A stretch of 36,271 nt of DNA from Actinomycetota bacterium (GTDB taxonomy: Bacteria > Actinomycetota > Actinomycetes > Streptosporangiales > Streptosporangiaceae): assembly GCA_003168255.1 (NCBI GenBank), contig PMSU01000102.1, forward strand, positions 1 to 36,271, read 5' to 3'. Below the pieces are notes generated by a model that saw only the letters and a program-made list of their open reading frames with translations, had not been told where the DNA came from and did not search any database. Positions 24,301-30,834 of the stretch are shown one piece after another (position 1 is the stretch's first letter; each line of letters begins with the position of its first letter). A program made the translations under genes and the position numbers.

Positions 24301-24694
24301 GCCGATCCCGGATCACCTTCGCCACCGCGGGATTGGCGGCCAGGCGCTTGGCCTCGCCGGGCGAGACGGTAGCGGTGACGGCGTTGACGAGCGAGAGGCT
24401 CTTCACATTGCGAGCATGGGTCGCAGCCAGATCCGACAGGACACCGCGCTGAAGCGACCTGACGGCCGCTGTCCGCCGCATCGAGTTGCTAGGCGTATCC
24501 GGAGTGCCGGCGACCTGGTTCTTGAGCACGACGATTACCTTGTCGGTGACGTCGCGCGACAGCGAACGAGCCTGCGCGGCCGTCAGGGCCGCCCCGCCGC
24601 CCGGCACGCTCTGCGCCTGGGCAGTCACCGGCAGCGCTACGAGGAAGACCGGCACAGTGATCGCTACTCCGCGTAGCAGGCGCTGGGATCGCAT
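21332..24694 (-). CDS. Large secreted subtilase-fold serine protease with sedolisin-like active-site pattern
   Basis: A protein of about 1,120 residues. The signal peptide is RGVAITVPVFLVALPVTAQA; an inhibitor_I9-like propeptide follows (DKVIVVLKNQ to VAKVIRDRPI). Residue numbers below count from the upstream ATG at 24733. The peptidase part shows VGFIADGVDPDNPDF (Asp216), EAFLDSSSIAAQG (Glu253, Asp257), VTVSSGDAGPT (Asp366) and SGGTSEASPL (Ser470). The usual subtilisin HGTHVAG block is missing and the oxyanion Asn position reads Asp, as in S53 sedolisins. Beyond residue 560 are Ig-like and pre-peptidase C-terminal-type (PPC) beta domains (near 755-880). ATG 24694 is chosen for an AGAAAAGAG site 4 nt upstream. 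It is probably exported and self-processed. The gene is monocistronic. Confidence 0.88.
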   Translation of the reverse strand: MRSQRLLRGVAITVPVFLVALPVTAQAQSVPGGGAALTAAQARSLSRDVTDKVIVVLKNQVAGTPDTPSNSMRRTAAVRSLQRGVLSDLAATHARNVKSLSLVNAVTATVSPGEAKRLAANPAVAKVIRDRPIPVAGTPSVTSTPKTAAGAKPLPGACTSNGKVQLDPEAIENIHAATQSGNGPSAQSLGYTGAGVKVGFIADGVDPDNPDFIRANGQHVFVDYQDFSGTGTNAPTDGAEAFLDSSSIAAQGLHTYNVAGYGEGLSTPCRIRILGVAPGASLVGLNVFGSANVAYNSVFLEAIDYAVTVDHVNVLNESFGSNEFPDVGTLDLTKMADDAAVKAGVTVTVSSGDAGPTNTIGSPATDPKLLSAGASTTYRAYAQTGIGDITAPGVKGWIDNNISGLSSGGFGEDGGTVDVVAPGDLNWALCTPDPAKFAACTTFAGKPAKVELSGGTSEASPLTAGTAALVIQAYAKTHDGDDPTPAVVKQIIVSTAQNIDAPADQQGAGMIDAYQAVLAAASYPGSTKAATGHSVLDSTTQLNAVGQPGTSEHFADTLTNAGTGSVTVGLSSRTLATYQPVSTKSLSLTAANGYAKAVSFTVAKGQARLNVSVALQGVVNLSLIAPDGDLAEYNLPQGVGNYGNAQVADPAAGKWTALVSSEGSGSGGAIPAKFQASTARWQRFGSLSASSVTLAAGASSTFTLTVPTPSQAGDVAGSVLLRSSAKTPAFAAVTSIPVTLRSLVPTPAPSTTFTGTLTGGNGRAANTGQTAYYQVDIPAGLKALNVEVSTHNASNTLLAELVDPATGDVASAAINGLLETTSSGNPVIEPEVGTQLHVLAPSPGRWTLVVDFYNTVSGTAVAQPFKVTLNDTPVWASAAGLPGSTSTKLAAGKPVTVGLRVTNSGSTPEAYFTDARLSTSVTAALAAQTTSTLTLPNLNGTLPTYLVPSHTTALATKVSSSAPLFFDFSWPFGDPDLISSIGKTATGSYSASEVADGDWTVTPFLLGPTGKKAAKPVPATVSMTATTAAFDPTVSSPTGDLWLSSLDPQAGFTPYVVNPGQTVTIPVTITPKGAAGSTVSGTLYLDDSSLIPGGVTYNGLAGNYPEASDVAAFSYSYTIK

Positions 24695-24851
24695 TTGACT
24701 CTTTTCTCGCAAATCGGCGCTCTGGCGCATCAATACTGCACTATCCGTACAACGATGTCTACGAGCCTGATCCGGGGCGGCCAGGACGGTGCCGCGGCTG
24801 ATCAGGCAGGCCGCTGCACGCGCATCCGGGTCTATCGGGCAGGCTTAGGGC

Positions 24852-25706
24852 ATGACCCAGAACCTGACCCTGATGGCGGTACACGCCCACCCGGACGATG
24901 AGGCGTCGAGCACCGGCGGCGTGCTGGCCACCTATTCCGAGCAAGGCGTCCGGACCGTGGTGGTGACGTGCACGAACGGTGAGTTCGGCGATGCCCCCGG
25001 CGGAGTCAAGCCCGGCCAGGACGGTCACGATGAGGAAGCGGTGGCTCAGCTGCGACTCGCTGAGCTGCGCCAGTCCTGCAAGATCCTCGGAGTCGCCGAG
25101 CTCGAGGTGCTCGGGTACCACGACTCCGGCATGCCCGACTGGGACTACAAGGACCGGCCGGAGGCGTTCTGCAACATCCCCGAGGCCGACGTGGCAGCCA
25201 GGATCGGCGGGCTGATCGAGACCTACCGGCCGCAGGTCGTGATCACCTATGACGACAAGGGCATGTACCAGCACCCCGACCATGTGCACGCCAGCCTGGC
25301 GGCGCAGGCGGCGGTGGCCGGCACCGGGATCGCGGCCAAGCTCTACCTCTCCGCGATGCGCGGCAGCGACTTTCAGAAGATGTGGGAGGCACTGCGGGAG
25401 CAAGGCGTCGAGGTGCCCGATGGCCGCGATTTCACCCCGGAGATGCGGCTGAAGATGGCCGAAGACGAGAAGCGGATCACCACCACGGTCGATATCCGGC
25501 CGGTGCTCGGCCGCAAGCGCGAGGCGCTGTTCGCGCACGCCAGCCAGATCCAGGAGTCGTGGTTCAGCAAGATCCCGCCACAGATCGCGGAGGGCACGTT
25601 CGGCTGGGAGCATTTCATCAGGGTGAGCGACTCCACCGGCGCGCCGCTGCCCGAAGATGACCTGTTCGCGGGCCTCCGCCCGCCGCCCGTCACGAATCAG
25701 GGCTGA
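24852..25706 (+). CDS. PIG-L/LmbE-family zinc-dependent deacetylase
   Basis: A 284-residue protein of the LmbE-like family that includes mycothiol enzymes MshB and Mca. The zinc motif is AHPDDE (residues 12-17; His13 and Asp16 bind metal) and the third ligand lies in HPDHVHAS (141-148). VVVTCTNGEFGDAPGG and LGYHDSGMPDWDY are typical. It lacks the GERGSIL-type segment I would expect in Mca, so I do not assign mca or mshB. Likely N-deacetylation of a GlcNAc-type or mycothiol-related conjugate in the cytoplasm. The ATG is close to the preceding AGGGC. It is divergent from the subtilase gene. Confidence 0.88.
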   Translation: MTQNLTLMAVHAHPDDEASSTGGVLATYSEQGVRTVVVTCTNGEFGDAPGGVKPGQDGHDEEAVAQLRLAELRQSCKILGVAELEVLGYHDSGMPDWDYKDRPEAFCNIPEADVAARIGGLIETYRPQVVITYDDKGMYQHPDHVHASLAAQAAVAGTGIAAKLYLSAMRGSDFQKMWEALREQGVEVPDGRDFTPEMRLKMAEDEKRITTTVDIRPVLGRKREALFAHASQIQESWFSKIPPQIAEGTFGWEHFIRVSDSTGAPLPEDDLFAGLRPPPVTNQG

Positions 25707-25739
25707 GCTGTCAGGAAGGCACGCAGGCCGGCGCCCAGC

Positions 25740-25871
25740 GCTGCTTCGATCGCACCCTTCTTCCCCGAGGAATGGGAACGTTTCAAGGCGGGAGTTCCGT
25801 ATTCCGAACGGAGCGGGGATCTCGTGGCCGCGTACGCGAGCCTGGTGGAGCATCCCGCCGACTGCGCGTGA
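25740..25871 (+). pseudogene. Proline iminopeptidase fragment
   Basis: In one plus-strand frame this stretch reads FFPEEWERFKAGVPYSERSG, then DLVAAYASLVEHPADCA and a TGA at 25869-25871. It matches the cap region of actinobacterial proline iminopeptidases (FPEEWERFxAGVPxxERxGDL). Neither the catalytic domain before it nor the rest of the cap after it is present, so this is a scrap left by deletion. The end of the fragment is the first copy of a 21-bp direct repeat, a possible deletion scar. Confidence 0.65.
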
Positions 25872-25903
25872 GGTCGCCGCCGCCCGCCGACTGCGCGTGA
25901 GGT
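25854..25903. repeat. 21-bp direct repeat, two copies
   Basis: CCCGCCGACTGCGCGTGAGG plus T occurs at 25854-25874 and 25883-25903, exact copies with an 8-base spacer. The first copy carries the stop codon of the iminopeptidase scrap. It is consistent with slippage or a deletion junction. Confidence 0.9.
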
Positions 25904-25918
25904 AAAAGATGGGGTGCG

Positions 25919-27400
25919 ATGGCGAGCGGCGAGCAAGGACGGGTGCCCGGGGCGGCGGTGCGAGGTGCCGGGCTAACGATGATCTTGATCTGCGCCGCGC
26001 AGTTCGTCCTGCAACTGGATTTCAGCATCGTGAATGTGGCGTTGCCGACGATCCAGCGGGAGCTGGGGATGGCCCCGGCGCAGTTGCAGTGGATTGTCAC
26101 CGGGTATGCGCTGACGTTCGGGTCGCTGCTGCTGGCCGGCGGGCGCCTGGCTGACCTGCTGGGACGGCGGAGGCTGCTGGCCGCCGGGCTAGTGGTCTTT
26201 GGCGTCGCGTCGCTGGGTTGCGGGCTGGCGCAGTGGCCGGTCATGCTGATCATCGCGCGGGTGGTCCAGGGGGCGGCCGGGGCGATGGTGTCGCCGGCCG
26301 CACTGTCGCTGCTCACGACGGCCAATCCGGAGGGCCCAGCGCGGAACCGGGCGCTGGCGATCTGGCAGGCGACGACCGCCGCGGGCGCGACCGCCGGGAT
26401 CGTCGCCGGTGGGCTGCTGACGCAGTACCTGGGCTGGCGCGCGGTCTTCCTGGTCAACCCGCCGCTGATCGCGGTCATGCTGGCGCTCGTCCCGCGGCTG
26501 CCGGCCAGCAGCCCCGCTGGCGGCAGCCGGATCGACGTCCGGGGGGCGCTGCTGGTGACCGCGGCGATCGCGGCGCTGATCTTCGGGCTGAGCAGCGGCC
26601 AGCAGCACGGGTTCACCGCGCCGGTCACCATCGCCGCGCTCGTGGCCGCGGTGCTGCTCGCCGTTGCCTTCGTCCGTACCGAGCAGAAGGCCCCCGCGCC
26701 GATGCTGCCAATGGCTATCTTCGCCGCGCCGACCCGCCGGGCGGCCGTGGCCGCGATGCTGATGATCGGTGCCGTGCTGGCCGGCTACGTGTATTTCGTC
26801 TCGCTGTACCTACAGAGGGTCCAGGGCTTCAGCCCGGTGCAGACCGGCCTGGCCCTGGTTCCCTCTACCGTCACCGTCGTGCTCACCTCCACGCTCGGCA
26901 CCCGCCGGCTGCTCACCCGGCTGAGCATCAAGCACGTGCTGCTCGCCGGGCTCATCTGCATGGCCGCCGGACAGCTCTGGCTCGCCCAGATCTCGGCGGG
27001 TTCCGGCTACCTGGCGGCCGTGCTGCCCGGCCTGCTGCTCACCGCGCTGGGCATCGGCCTCGCGCTGCCCACCGCCTCGATCGCTATCACCAGCGGCGTC
27101 CAAGGGCGCGACCAGGGCCTGGCCGGCGCCCTGTTCACCACCAGCCAGCAGACCGGAGCCGCCGTCGGGCTCGCCGTTCTGGCCACCGCGGCAGCCGCCC
27201 GCACCGCCCATGCCTCCGGCTCGCTAACGGCCGGATACCGGCTGTCCTTCCTGATCGCCACCGGCATCGCAGTCCTTGCCGCAGCGCTGGTCGCGATACA
27301 ACTGCGTTCCCGGCCCTGCCAGGAGGAACTCACCCGCCAGCAGGCCGCCGGCGACGCCATCCCACCCCCGGCCGCGGAAGCTCAGCTGCGAAAGTGCTGA
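25919..27400 (+). CDS. MFS multidrug exporter, DHA2/EmrB-QacA type (14 helices)
   Basis: A 493-residue transporter with about 14 membrane helices. Helix 1 is LICAAQFVLQLDFSIVNVAL, with the QLDFSIVNVALPTIQRELG start typical of the DHA2 drug:H+ antiporters. Motif A is LLLAGGRLADLLGRRRLLAA. Motif C-like RVVQGAAGAMVSPAALSLL and the GGLLTQYLGWRAVFLVNPP helix 5 region follow. The second half has IFAAPTRRAAVAAML and IASITSGVQGRDQGLAGALF-like segments. It likely exports a hydrophobic drug or metabolite across the cytoplasmic membrane. The ATG has GGGG 4 nt upstream. No regulator gene is adjacent, and the downstream MpaB gene is 82 nt off on the same strand. Confidence 0.93.
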   Translation: MASGEQGRVPGAAVRGAGLTMILICAAQFVLQLDFSIVNVALPTIQRELGMAPAQLQWIVTGYALTFGSLLLAGGRLADLLGRRRLLAAGLVVFGVASLGCGLAQWPVMLIIARVVQGAAGAMVSPAALSLLTTANPEGPARNRALAIWQATTAAGATAGIVAGGLLTQYLGWRAVFLVNPPLIAVMLALVPRLPASSPAGGSRIDVRGALLVTAAIAALIFGLSSGQQHGFTAPVTIAALVAAVLLAVAFVRTEQKAPAPMLPMAIFAAPTRRAAVAAMLMIGAVLAGYVYFVSLYLQRVQGFSPVQTGLALVPSTVTVVLTSTLGTRRLLTRLSIKHVLLAGLICMAAGQLWLAQISAGSGYLAAVLPGLLLTALGIGLALPTASIAITSGVQGRDQGLAGALFTTSQQTGAAVGLAVLATAAAARTAHASGSLTAGYRLSFLIATGIAVLAAALVAIQLRSRPCQEELTRQQAAGDAIPPPAAEAQLRKC

Positions 27401-27482
27401 CACCGTCCCATCCTGCTCCATCCGGCGGCCTGGCCCGGCGCCCCGTGAGCTGAGCCCGGCGGTGCAGGCCGATAATGGGCAG

Positions 27483-28358
27483 ATGGGAGTGCAGGCTGCC
27501 GCTAATTCTGTCCGCCGTCGAATCGGCGCGTCGATATTCGAGCGGGTGGCCGGGTCTGAGGGGCCGGCCCGTCGCCAGGTGATTCACGGGACCGAGGGCG
27601 AGCGCTGGTTCGCCGACGACCGCCCGATCCGGCGGGTTCACTCCGACTCCTCGATGTTCGCGGGCGGTATCCGTGCGCTGCTGCTCCAGTCGCTGCATCC
27701 GCTGGCGATGGCCGCCGTGGCGGGGCATTCGGGTTACCGGGGCGATCCGTGGGGGCGGTTGCAGCGGACCAGTTACTTCCTCGCTGTCACGGCTTTCGGC
27801 CGGGCAAGCGACGCGCAGGCGGCCATCGACCGGGTCAAGGCGATCCACCAGCGGGTACGCGGGACGGCGCCGGATGGCCGCCCGTATGCGGCCTCGGATC
27901 CGCACTTGCTGACCTGGGTTCACATCGCCGAGGCCGACAGTTTCCTGCGTGCGCATACCCGCTTCGGAGCCCGGCCGCTGGACCAGGCGGGGCGCGACGG
28001 GTACGTCGCCGATCTGGCCCGGATCGGGGCCGGCCTCGGGGTGCCGGACCCGCCCCGGACCGAGGCTGAGCTCGCCGACCGGATCAGCCAGTACCGGGCC
28101 GAGCTTCAAGGCACGGCCGAAGCGCGCTCTGCCGCCCGGTTCCTGCTGCTCAGCCCGCCGTTGCCAGTACTGGCCCGAGCACCCTACGGGGTACTGGCCG
28201 CCGCGGCGACTTCCCTGCTGCCCCGATGGGCCCGCCGTCCGCTGAACCTGCCCTACCTGCCACTCACCGAGACCGCCCTGGTCCGCCCCGCCGGTAACGC
28301 GATGACCGGCATGATCCGCTGGGCGCTCACCCCGCCGCCCGCCGCCAACGCCAGCTGA
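27483..28358 (+). CDS. Oxygenase MpaB family protein (DUF2236), second copy
   Basis: A 291-residue relative of the protein at 18967-19860. Shared blocks: VHSDSSMFAGGIRALLLQSL, HPLAMAAVAGHSGYRGDPWG (conserved His), HQRVRGTAPDGRPYAASDPH and LLTWVHIAEADSFL (second His). It has an extra basic N-terminus (VRRRIGASIFERV) and ends PPPAANAS. Probably a haem-dependent oxygenase of unknown substrate. The ATG at 27483 is preferred over farther upstream starts because the frame before it overlaps the MFS gene. Its last codons are part of a 24-bp sequence repeated after the lectin-like gene. Confidence 0.88.
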   Translation: MGVQAAANSVRRRIGASIFERVAGSEGPARRQVIHGTEGERWFADDRPIRRVHSDSSMFAGGIRALLLQSLHPLAMAAVAGHSGYRGDPWGRLQRTSYFLAVTAFGRASDAQAAIDRVKAIHQRVRGTAPDGRPYAASDPHLLTWVHIAEADSFLRAHTRFGARPLDQAGRDGYVADLARIGAGLGVPDPPRTEAELADRISQYRAELQGTAEARSAARFLLLSPPLPVLARAPYGVLAAAATSLLPRWARRPLNLPYLPLTETALVRPAGNAMTGMIRWALTPPPAANAS

Positions 28359-28361
28359 CGC
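28338..28361. repeat. Left copy of 24-bp direct repeat flanking lectin-like gene
   Basis: The 24 bases covering the end and stop codon of the second MpaB gene recur at 29770-29793 with one mismatch (G for A). The pair brackets about 1.4 kb containing only the lectin-like gene. Overlap with a gene's 3' end is a usual place for an attachment-type site. Confidence 0.75.
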
Positions 28362-28394
28362 CTTCTACCCTCGCGTCCGAGTGATCCGGTGTCG

Positions 28395-28427
28395 GTTGCA
28401 GCGACGTTGCAGCGCGATTGCAGGGGC
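28395..28427 (+). promoter_or_regulatory. Three direct repeats with 11-bp period upstream of lectin-like gene
   Basis: GTTGCAGCGAC, GTTGCAGCGCG and ATTGCAGGGGC follow one another exactly, one helical turn apart, 78-110 nt before the start codon. SARP-type activators use direct repeats with an 11-bp period, so this may be an activator site. Confidence 0.45.
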
Positions 28428-28504
28428 GCGGCTCATGGTGGTCCTGATATGCGCTCGTCCTTTCAGTAAGGCGAGCCTCGCGGAAGGGTAAAGGGGAAGG
28501 GTCG

Positions 28505-29725
28505 ATGGACAAGCGGAGGGGTTTCGGCCGGTCGCGGCCAGCGGTGGACGGCGGGTCTGGCGGCCGGGCCAGCTCGCCGGGTCACCGGATAGGGCTGCAC
28601 GGCCGGGTGCGCGCAGTGGCGCGGATGGGTATCGCAGTGGCAGTCATCGCTGCTGCCGTAGGGTCGGCCACGGCTGCCACGGCTGCCACGGCGCGGTCCA
28701 GGGCTCCGGCAGGGCCGGACACCCTGCCGGCCACGGTCCCGGTCGCGCAGGTGGTGCTGTCCAACGGAGACATCGATGTTTTCTATGTGGGCAGCAACCA
28801 CCAGGTGTATTACTGGCCGTATTCATCAGCGGGCTGGACCACTTCCTACCAGCTGGGCACGGGTGAGGCGGTCAAAGCCGGGACAGGGATTGCGGCCGTT
28901 CTGGATACGAACGGCGATATCTCCGTCTACTACGTAGGCACGAACGGCCAGATTTACAACTGGCTGGATGCCGGCTCCAAGGGGTGGCTGAACGGGATCA
29001 TCGCGCAGGGCGAGAAGGCGGCAGCGGGCACCGGGGTGACCGTGATCAATGACCCGGACGGAGACGAGAACGTCTACTACGTGGGCGCGAACGACCAGGT
29101 CTACACCTGGGCTTTCACCGGCCACTGGGCCAACGCCCCGCTCGGTGACGGCGAGGCTGCCAAGCCCGCCGGCGGGATCACCGCGGCGTACCATCCGGAC
29201 AACGGCGACTACCAGGTGTTCTACGTCGGTGCCGACGGCCAGATCTTCAACTGGCTGCTGGCCGGCGCCGAGGGGTGGCTCAACGGGGCGATCGGCAGCG
29301 GGGAGAAGGCCGCGGCCGGCAGCCAGCTCGCGGATGTGTACCAGTCGGACGGGGACCAGAACGTCTACTACGTGGGCGCCGACAATCAGATCTTCACCTG
29401 GGGCTTCACCGAGCACTGGGCCAACGCCCAGCTCGGTCACGGCGCGGCTGCCATCGCCCGCAGCGGCATCAGCGCCCTGCTCCGGCCGGACGGCTACACG
29501 TCGGTGTTCTACACCGGCAAGAACGGCCAGCTCTACCGGTGGGTGCTGACCAGCAGCTGGGAAGACAGGGTCATCGGCAACGGGGAGCCCGCCGACGCCG
29601 GCAGCGCCATAGCCTCCATGGTGTACCCCGATGGGCAGCAAAACGTCTACTACATCGGCGGCGGCACGATGTACTCCTGGCGGGGGAACCCGGGAGCGCA
29701 TGACTGGTACAACTACCCGCTCTGA
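28505..29725 (+). CDS. Secreted seven-bladed beta-propeller, lectin-like (PLL/fucolectin type)
   Basis: A 406-residue exported protein. A long basic N-terminus precedes the signal helix (VARMGIAVAVIAAAVGSATA). The mature part has seven repeats of about 48 residues with the pattern DGxxxVYYVGxxGQIYxWxxxxxxW then LGxGE and AxxGxxIA; examples are VFYVGSNHQVYYW, VYYVGTNGQIYNW and VFYVGADGQIFNW. This matches the blade of Photorhabdus PLL-type and fungal fucose-specific lectins. Fucose or O-methylated sugars would bind between blades. Blades 2 and 4, and 3 and 5, are closest to each other, suggesting pairwise duplication. GGGAAGGG lies just before the ATG. It is flanked by 24-bp direct repeats. Confidence 0.82.
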   Translation: MDKRRGFGRSRPAVDGGSGGRASSPGHRIGLHGRVRAVARMGIAVAVIAAAVGSATAATAATARSRAPAGPDTLPATVPVAQVVLSNGDIDVFYVGSNHQVYYWPYSSAGWTTSYQLGTGEAVKAGTGIAAVLDTNGDISVYYVGTNGQIYNWLDAGSKGWLNGIIAQGEKAAAGTGVTVINDPDGDENVYYVGANDQVYTWAFTGHWANAPLGDGEAAKPAGGITAAYHPDNGDYQVFYVGADGQIFNWLLAGAEGWLNGAIGSGEKAAAGSQLADVYQSDGDQNVYYVGADNQIFTWGFTEHWANAQLGHGAAAIARSGISALLRPDGYTSVFYTGKNGQLYRWVLTSSWEDRVIGNGEPADAGSAIASMVYPDGQQNVYYIGGGTMYSWRGNPGAHDWYNYPL

Positions 29726-29744
29726 ACAGGCGCGATCAAGTACA

Positions 29745-29778
29745 GGTGGCGGGGGGCCGGCGCTGGCCTCCCGCCACC
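29745..29778. terminator. Hairpin terminator after lectin-like gene
   Basis: GGTGGCGGG (29745-29753) pairs perfectly with CCCGCCACC (29770-29778) and an inner GGCC/GGCC extends the stem. It lies 20 nt after the lectin-like stop and serves convergent transcription with the aldo/keto reductase gene. Its right arm overlaps the right 24-bp direct repeat. Confidence 0.75.
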
Positions 29779-29793
29779 AACGCCAGCTGACGC
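29770..29793. repeat. Right copy of 24-bp direct repeat flanking lectin-like gene
   Basis: Matches 28338-28361 at 23 of 24 positions. In the left copy these bases encode the last residues and stop of the MpaB protein; here they are non-coding, as if a copy of that gene's end had been left behind. Confidence 0.75.
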
Positions 29794-29853
29794 TGCCGCC
29801 AGCCGCGGCGATCGGTGCAGCCCGCCTGACTATGGACCGGGCCAGCGGCTCAT

Positions 29854-30714
29854 CTACTTGCCGATGGCGTTCAGCTCCGCGATCTCGTCTTCGGGCAGCT
29901 TGAGATCGGCGGCGGACACGTTCTCGCGCAAGTGCTCGACCGACGAGGTGCCGGGGATAAGCAGGATGGCCGCCGAGCGCTGCAACAGCCAAGCCAATGC
30001 CACCTGATGCGCCGAAACGCCGAGGCGATTGGCTACCCGGTCGAGGGTCTCCGACTGTAGGGGCGTGAATCCGCCGAGCGGGAAAAATGGCGTGAACGCG
30101 ATGCCCTCGCGTGTGCAGCGATCTACTAGCTCGTCATCTTGGCGGTTGGCGAGATTGTAGAGATTCTGCACTGTCACGACCGGGGCGATCCGCTGTGCCT
30201 CGGTGAGCTGCCCGGGGGTGACGCCGCTGACGCCCAGGTGCCGGATGAGGCCCTGCTGCTGTAGCCCGGCGAGCACGCTGAACGGTTCGGCCAGCGAGTC
30301 GCCGGCCGAGATTTCATGACCCTCGACTCGCAAGTTGACCAGGTCCAGGGTGTCCAGGCCCAGGTGGTCCAGGTTCTCGTGCACCTGCTGGACCAGGCTG
30401 TCGGAGGTCAGCGACGGGATCCATGAACCGTCGTCGCCGCGACGGGCACCAACCTTGGTGACCAGGCGCAGGCCTTCCGGGTATGGGTGCAGGGCCGCTT
30501 TGATGATCTCGTTGACGACATAGGGGCCGTAGAAGTCACTCGTGTCGATGTGGGTGATGCCCAGGCCGATGGCTTCGCGCAGGACGGCGATGGCCGCATC
30601 GCGGTCCTGCGGCGGTCCGAAGACGCCTGGCCCGGCGAGCTGCATCGCGCCGTAGCCCATGCGGGTGACGGTCAGATCGTCCGCCAGCGTCAGTGTTTCC
30701 AGTGATGGTGACAC
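29854..30714 (-). CDS. Aldo/keto reductase family oxidoreductase
   Basis: A protein of about 286 residues with the AKR barrel. Blocks: LTVTRMGYGAMQLAGPGVFG, GITHIDTSDFYGPYVVNE with the expected catalytic Asp and Tyr, RLVTKVGARRGDDGSW with the catalytic Lys, then DTLDLVNLRVEGHE, where most AKRs have a His in the QLHR position and this one has NLRV. The C-terminus has VAWLLQRS-like LAWLLQRSAAILLIPGTSSV and LRENVSAADLKL, the NADPH-binding end. The GTG at 30714 has GGAAGGG 8 nt upstream; GTG 30720 is an alternative. It is divergent from a TetR gene with a palindromic operator between them, so it is probably derepressed by that regulator's ligand. Confidence 0.9.
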   Translation of the reverse strand: MSPSLETLTLADDLTVTRMGYGAMQLAGPGVFGPPQDRDAAIAVLREAIGLGITHIDTSDFYGPYVVNEIIKAALHPYPEGLRLVTKVGARRGDDGSWIPSLTSDSLVQQVHENLDHLGLDTLDLVNLRVEGHEISAGDSLAEPFSVLAGLQQQGLIRHLGVSGVTPGQLTEAQRIAPVVTVQNLYNLANRQDDELVDRCTREGIAFTPFFPLGGFTPLQSETLDRVANRLGVSAHQVALAWLLQRSAAILLIPGTSSVEHLRENVSAADLKLPEDEIAELNAIGK

Positions 30715-30754
30715 AGTGACTGCCCTTCCTACTGTCCGCCGGTCCACGGACTAA

Positions 30755-30776
30755 TGTATCTAACCAGATAGATACA
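30755..30776. promoter_or_regulatory. TetR-type operator
   Basis: TGTATCTA-ACCAGA-TAGATACA, perfect 8-bp arms with a 6-bp spacer, lies in a short A/T-rich spacer between divergent aldo/keto reductase and tetR genes. It is the expected binding site of that TetR protein, controlling both promoters. Confidence 0.75.
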
Positions 30777-30784
30777 CCATAGCC

Positions 30785-30794
30785 GATAGCTATC
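30785..30794. promoter_or_regulatory. Second palindrome, GATAGCTATC
   Basis: A perfect 10-bp palindrome 8 bases beyond the TetR operator in the same A/T-rich spacer, 40 nt before the tetR start. It shares the GATA/TATC element with the main operator and could be a half-strength second site or part of the tetR promoter. Confidence 0.45.
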
Positions 30795-30834
30795 ATCTAT
30801 ATCAACGTTTAGTTACTTCCGGTAAGCTCGTTGC

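Noticed and set aside
26218..27453. A 411-codon plus-strand frame inside the MFS gene
   Set aside because: Arg/Ala/Gly-rich shadow of the transporter; no hydrophobic helices.
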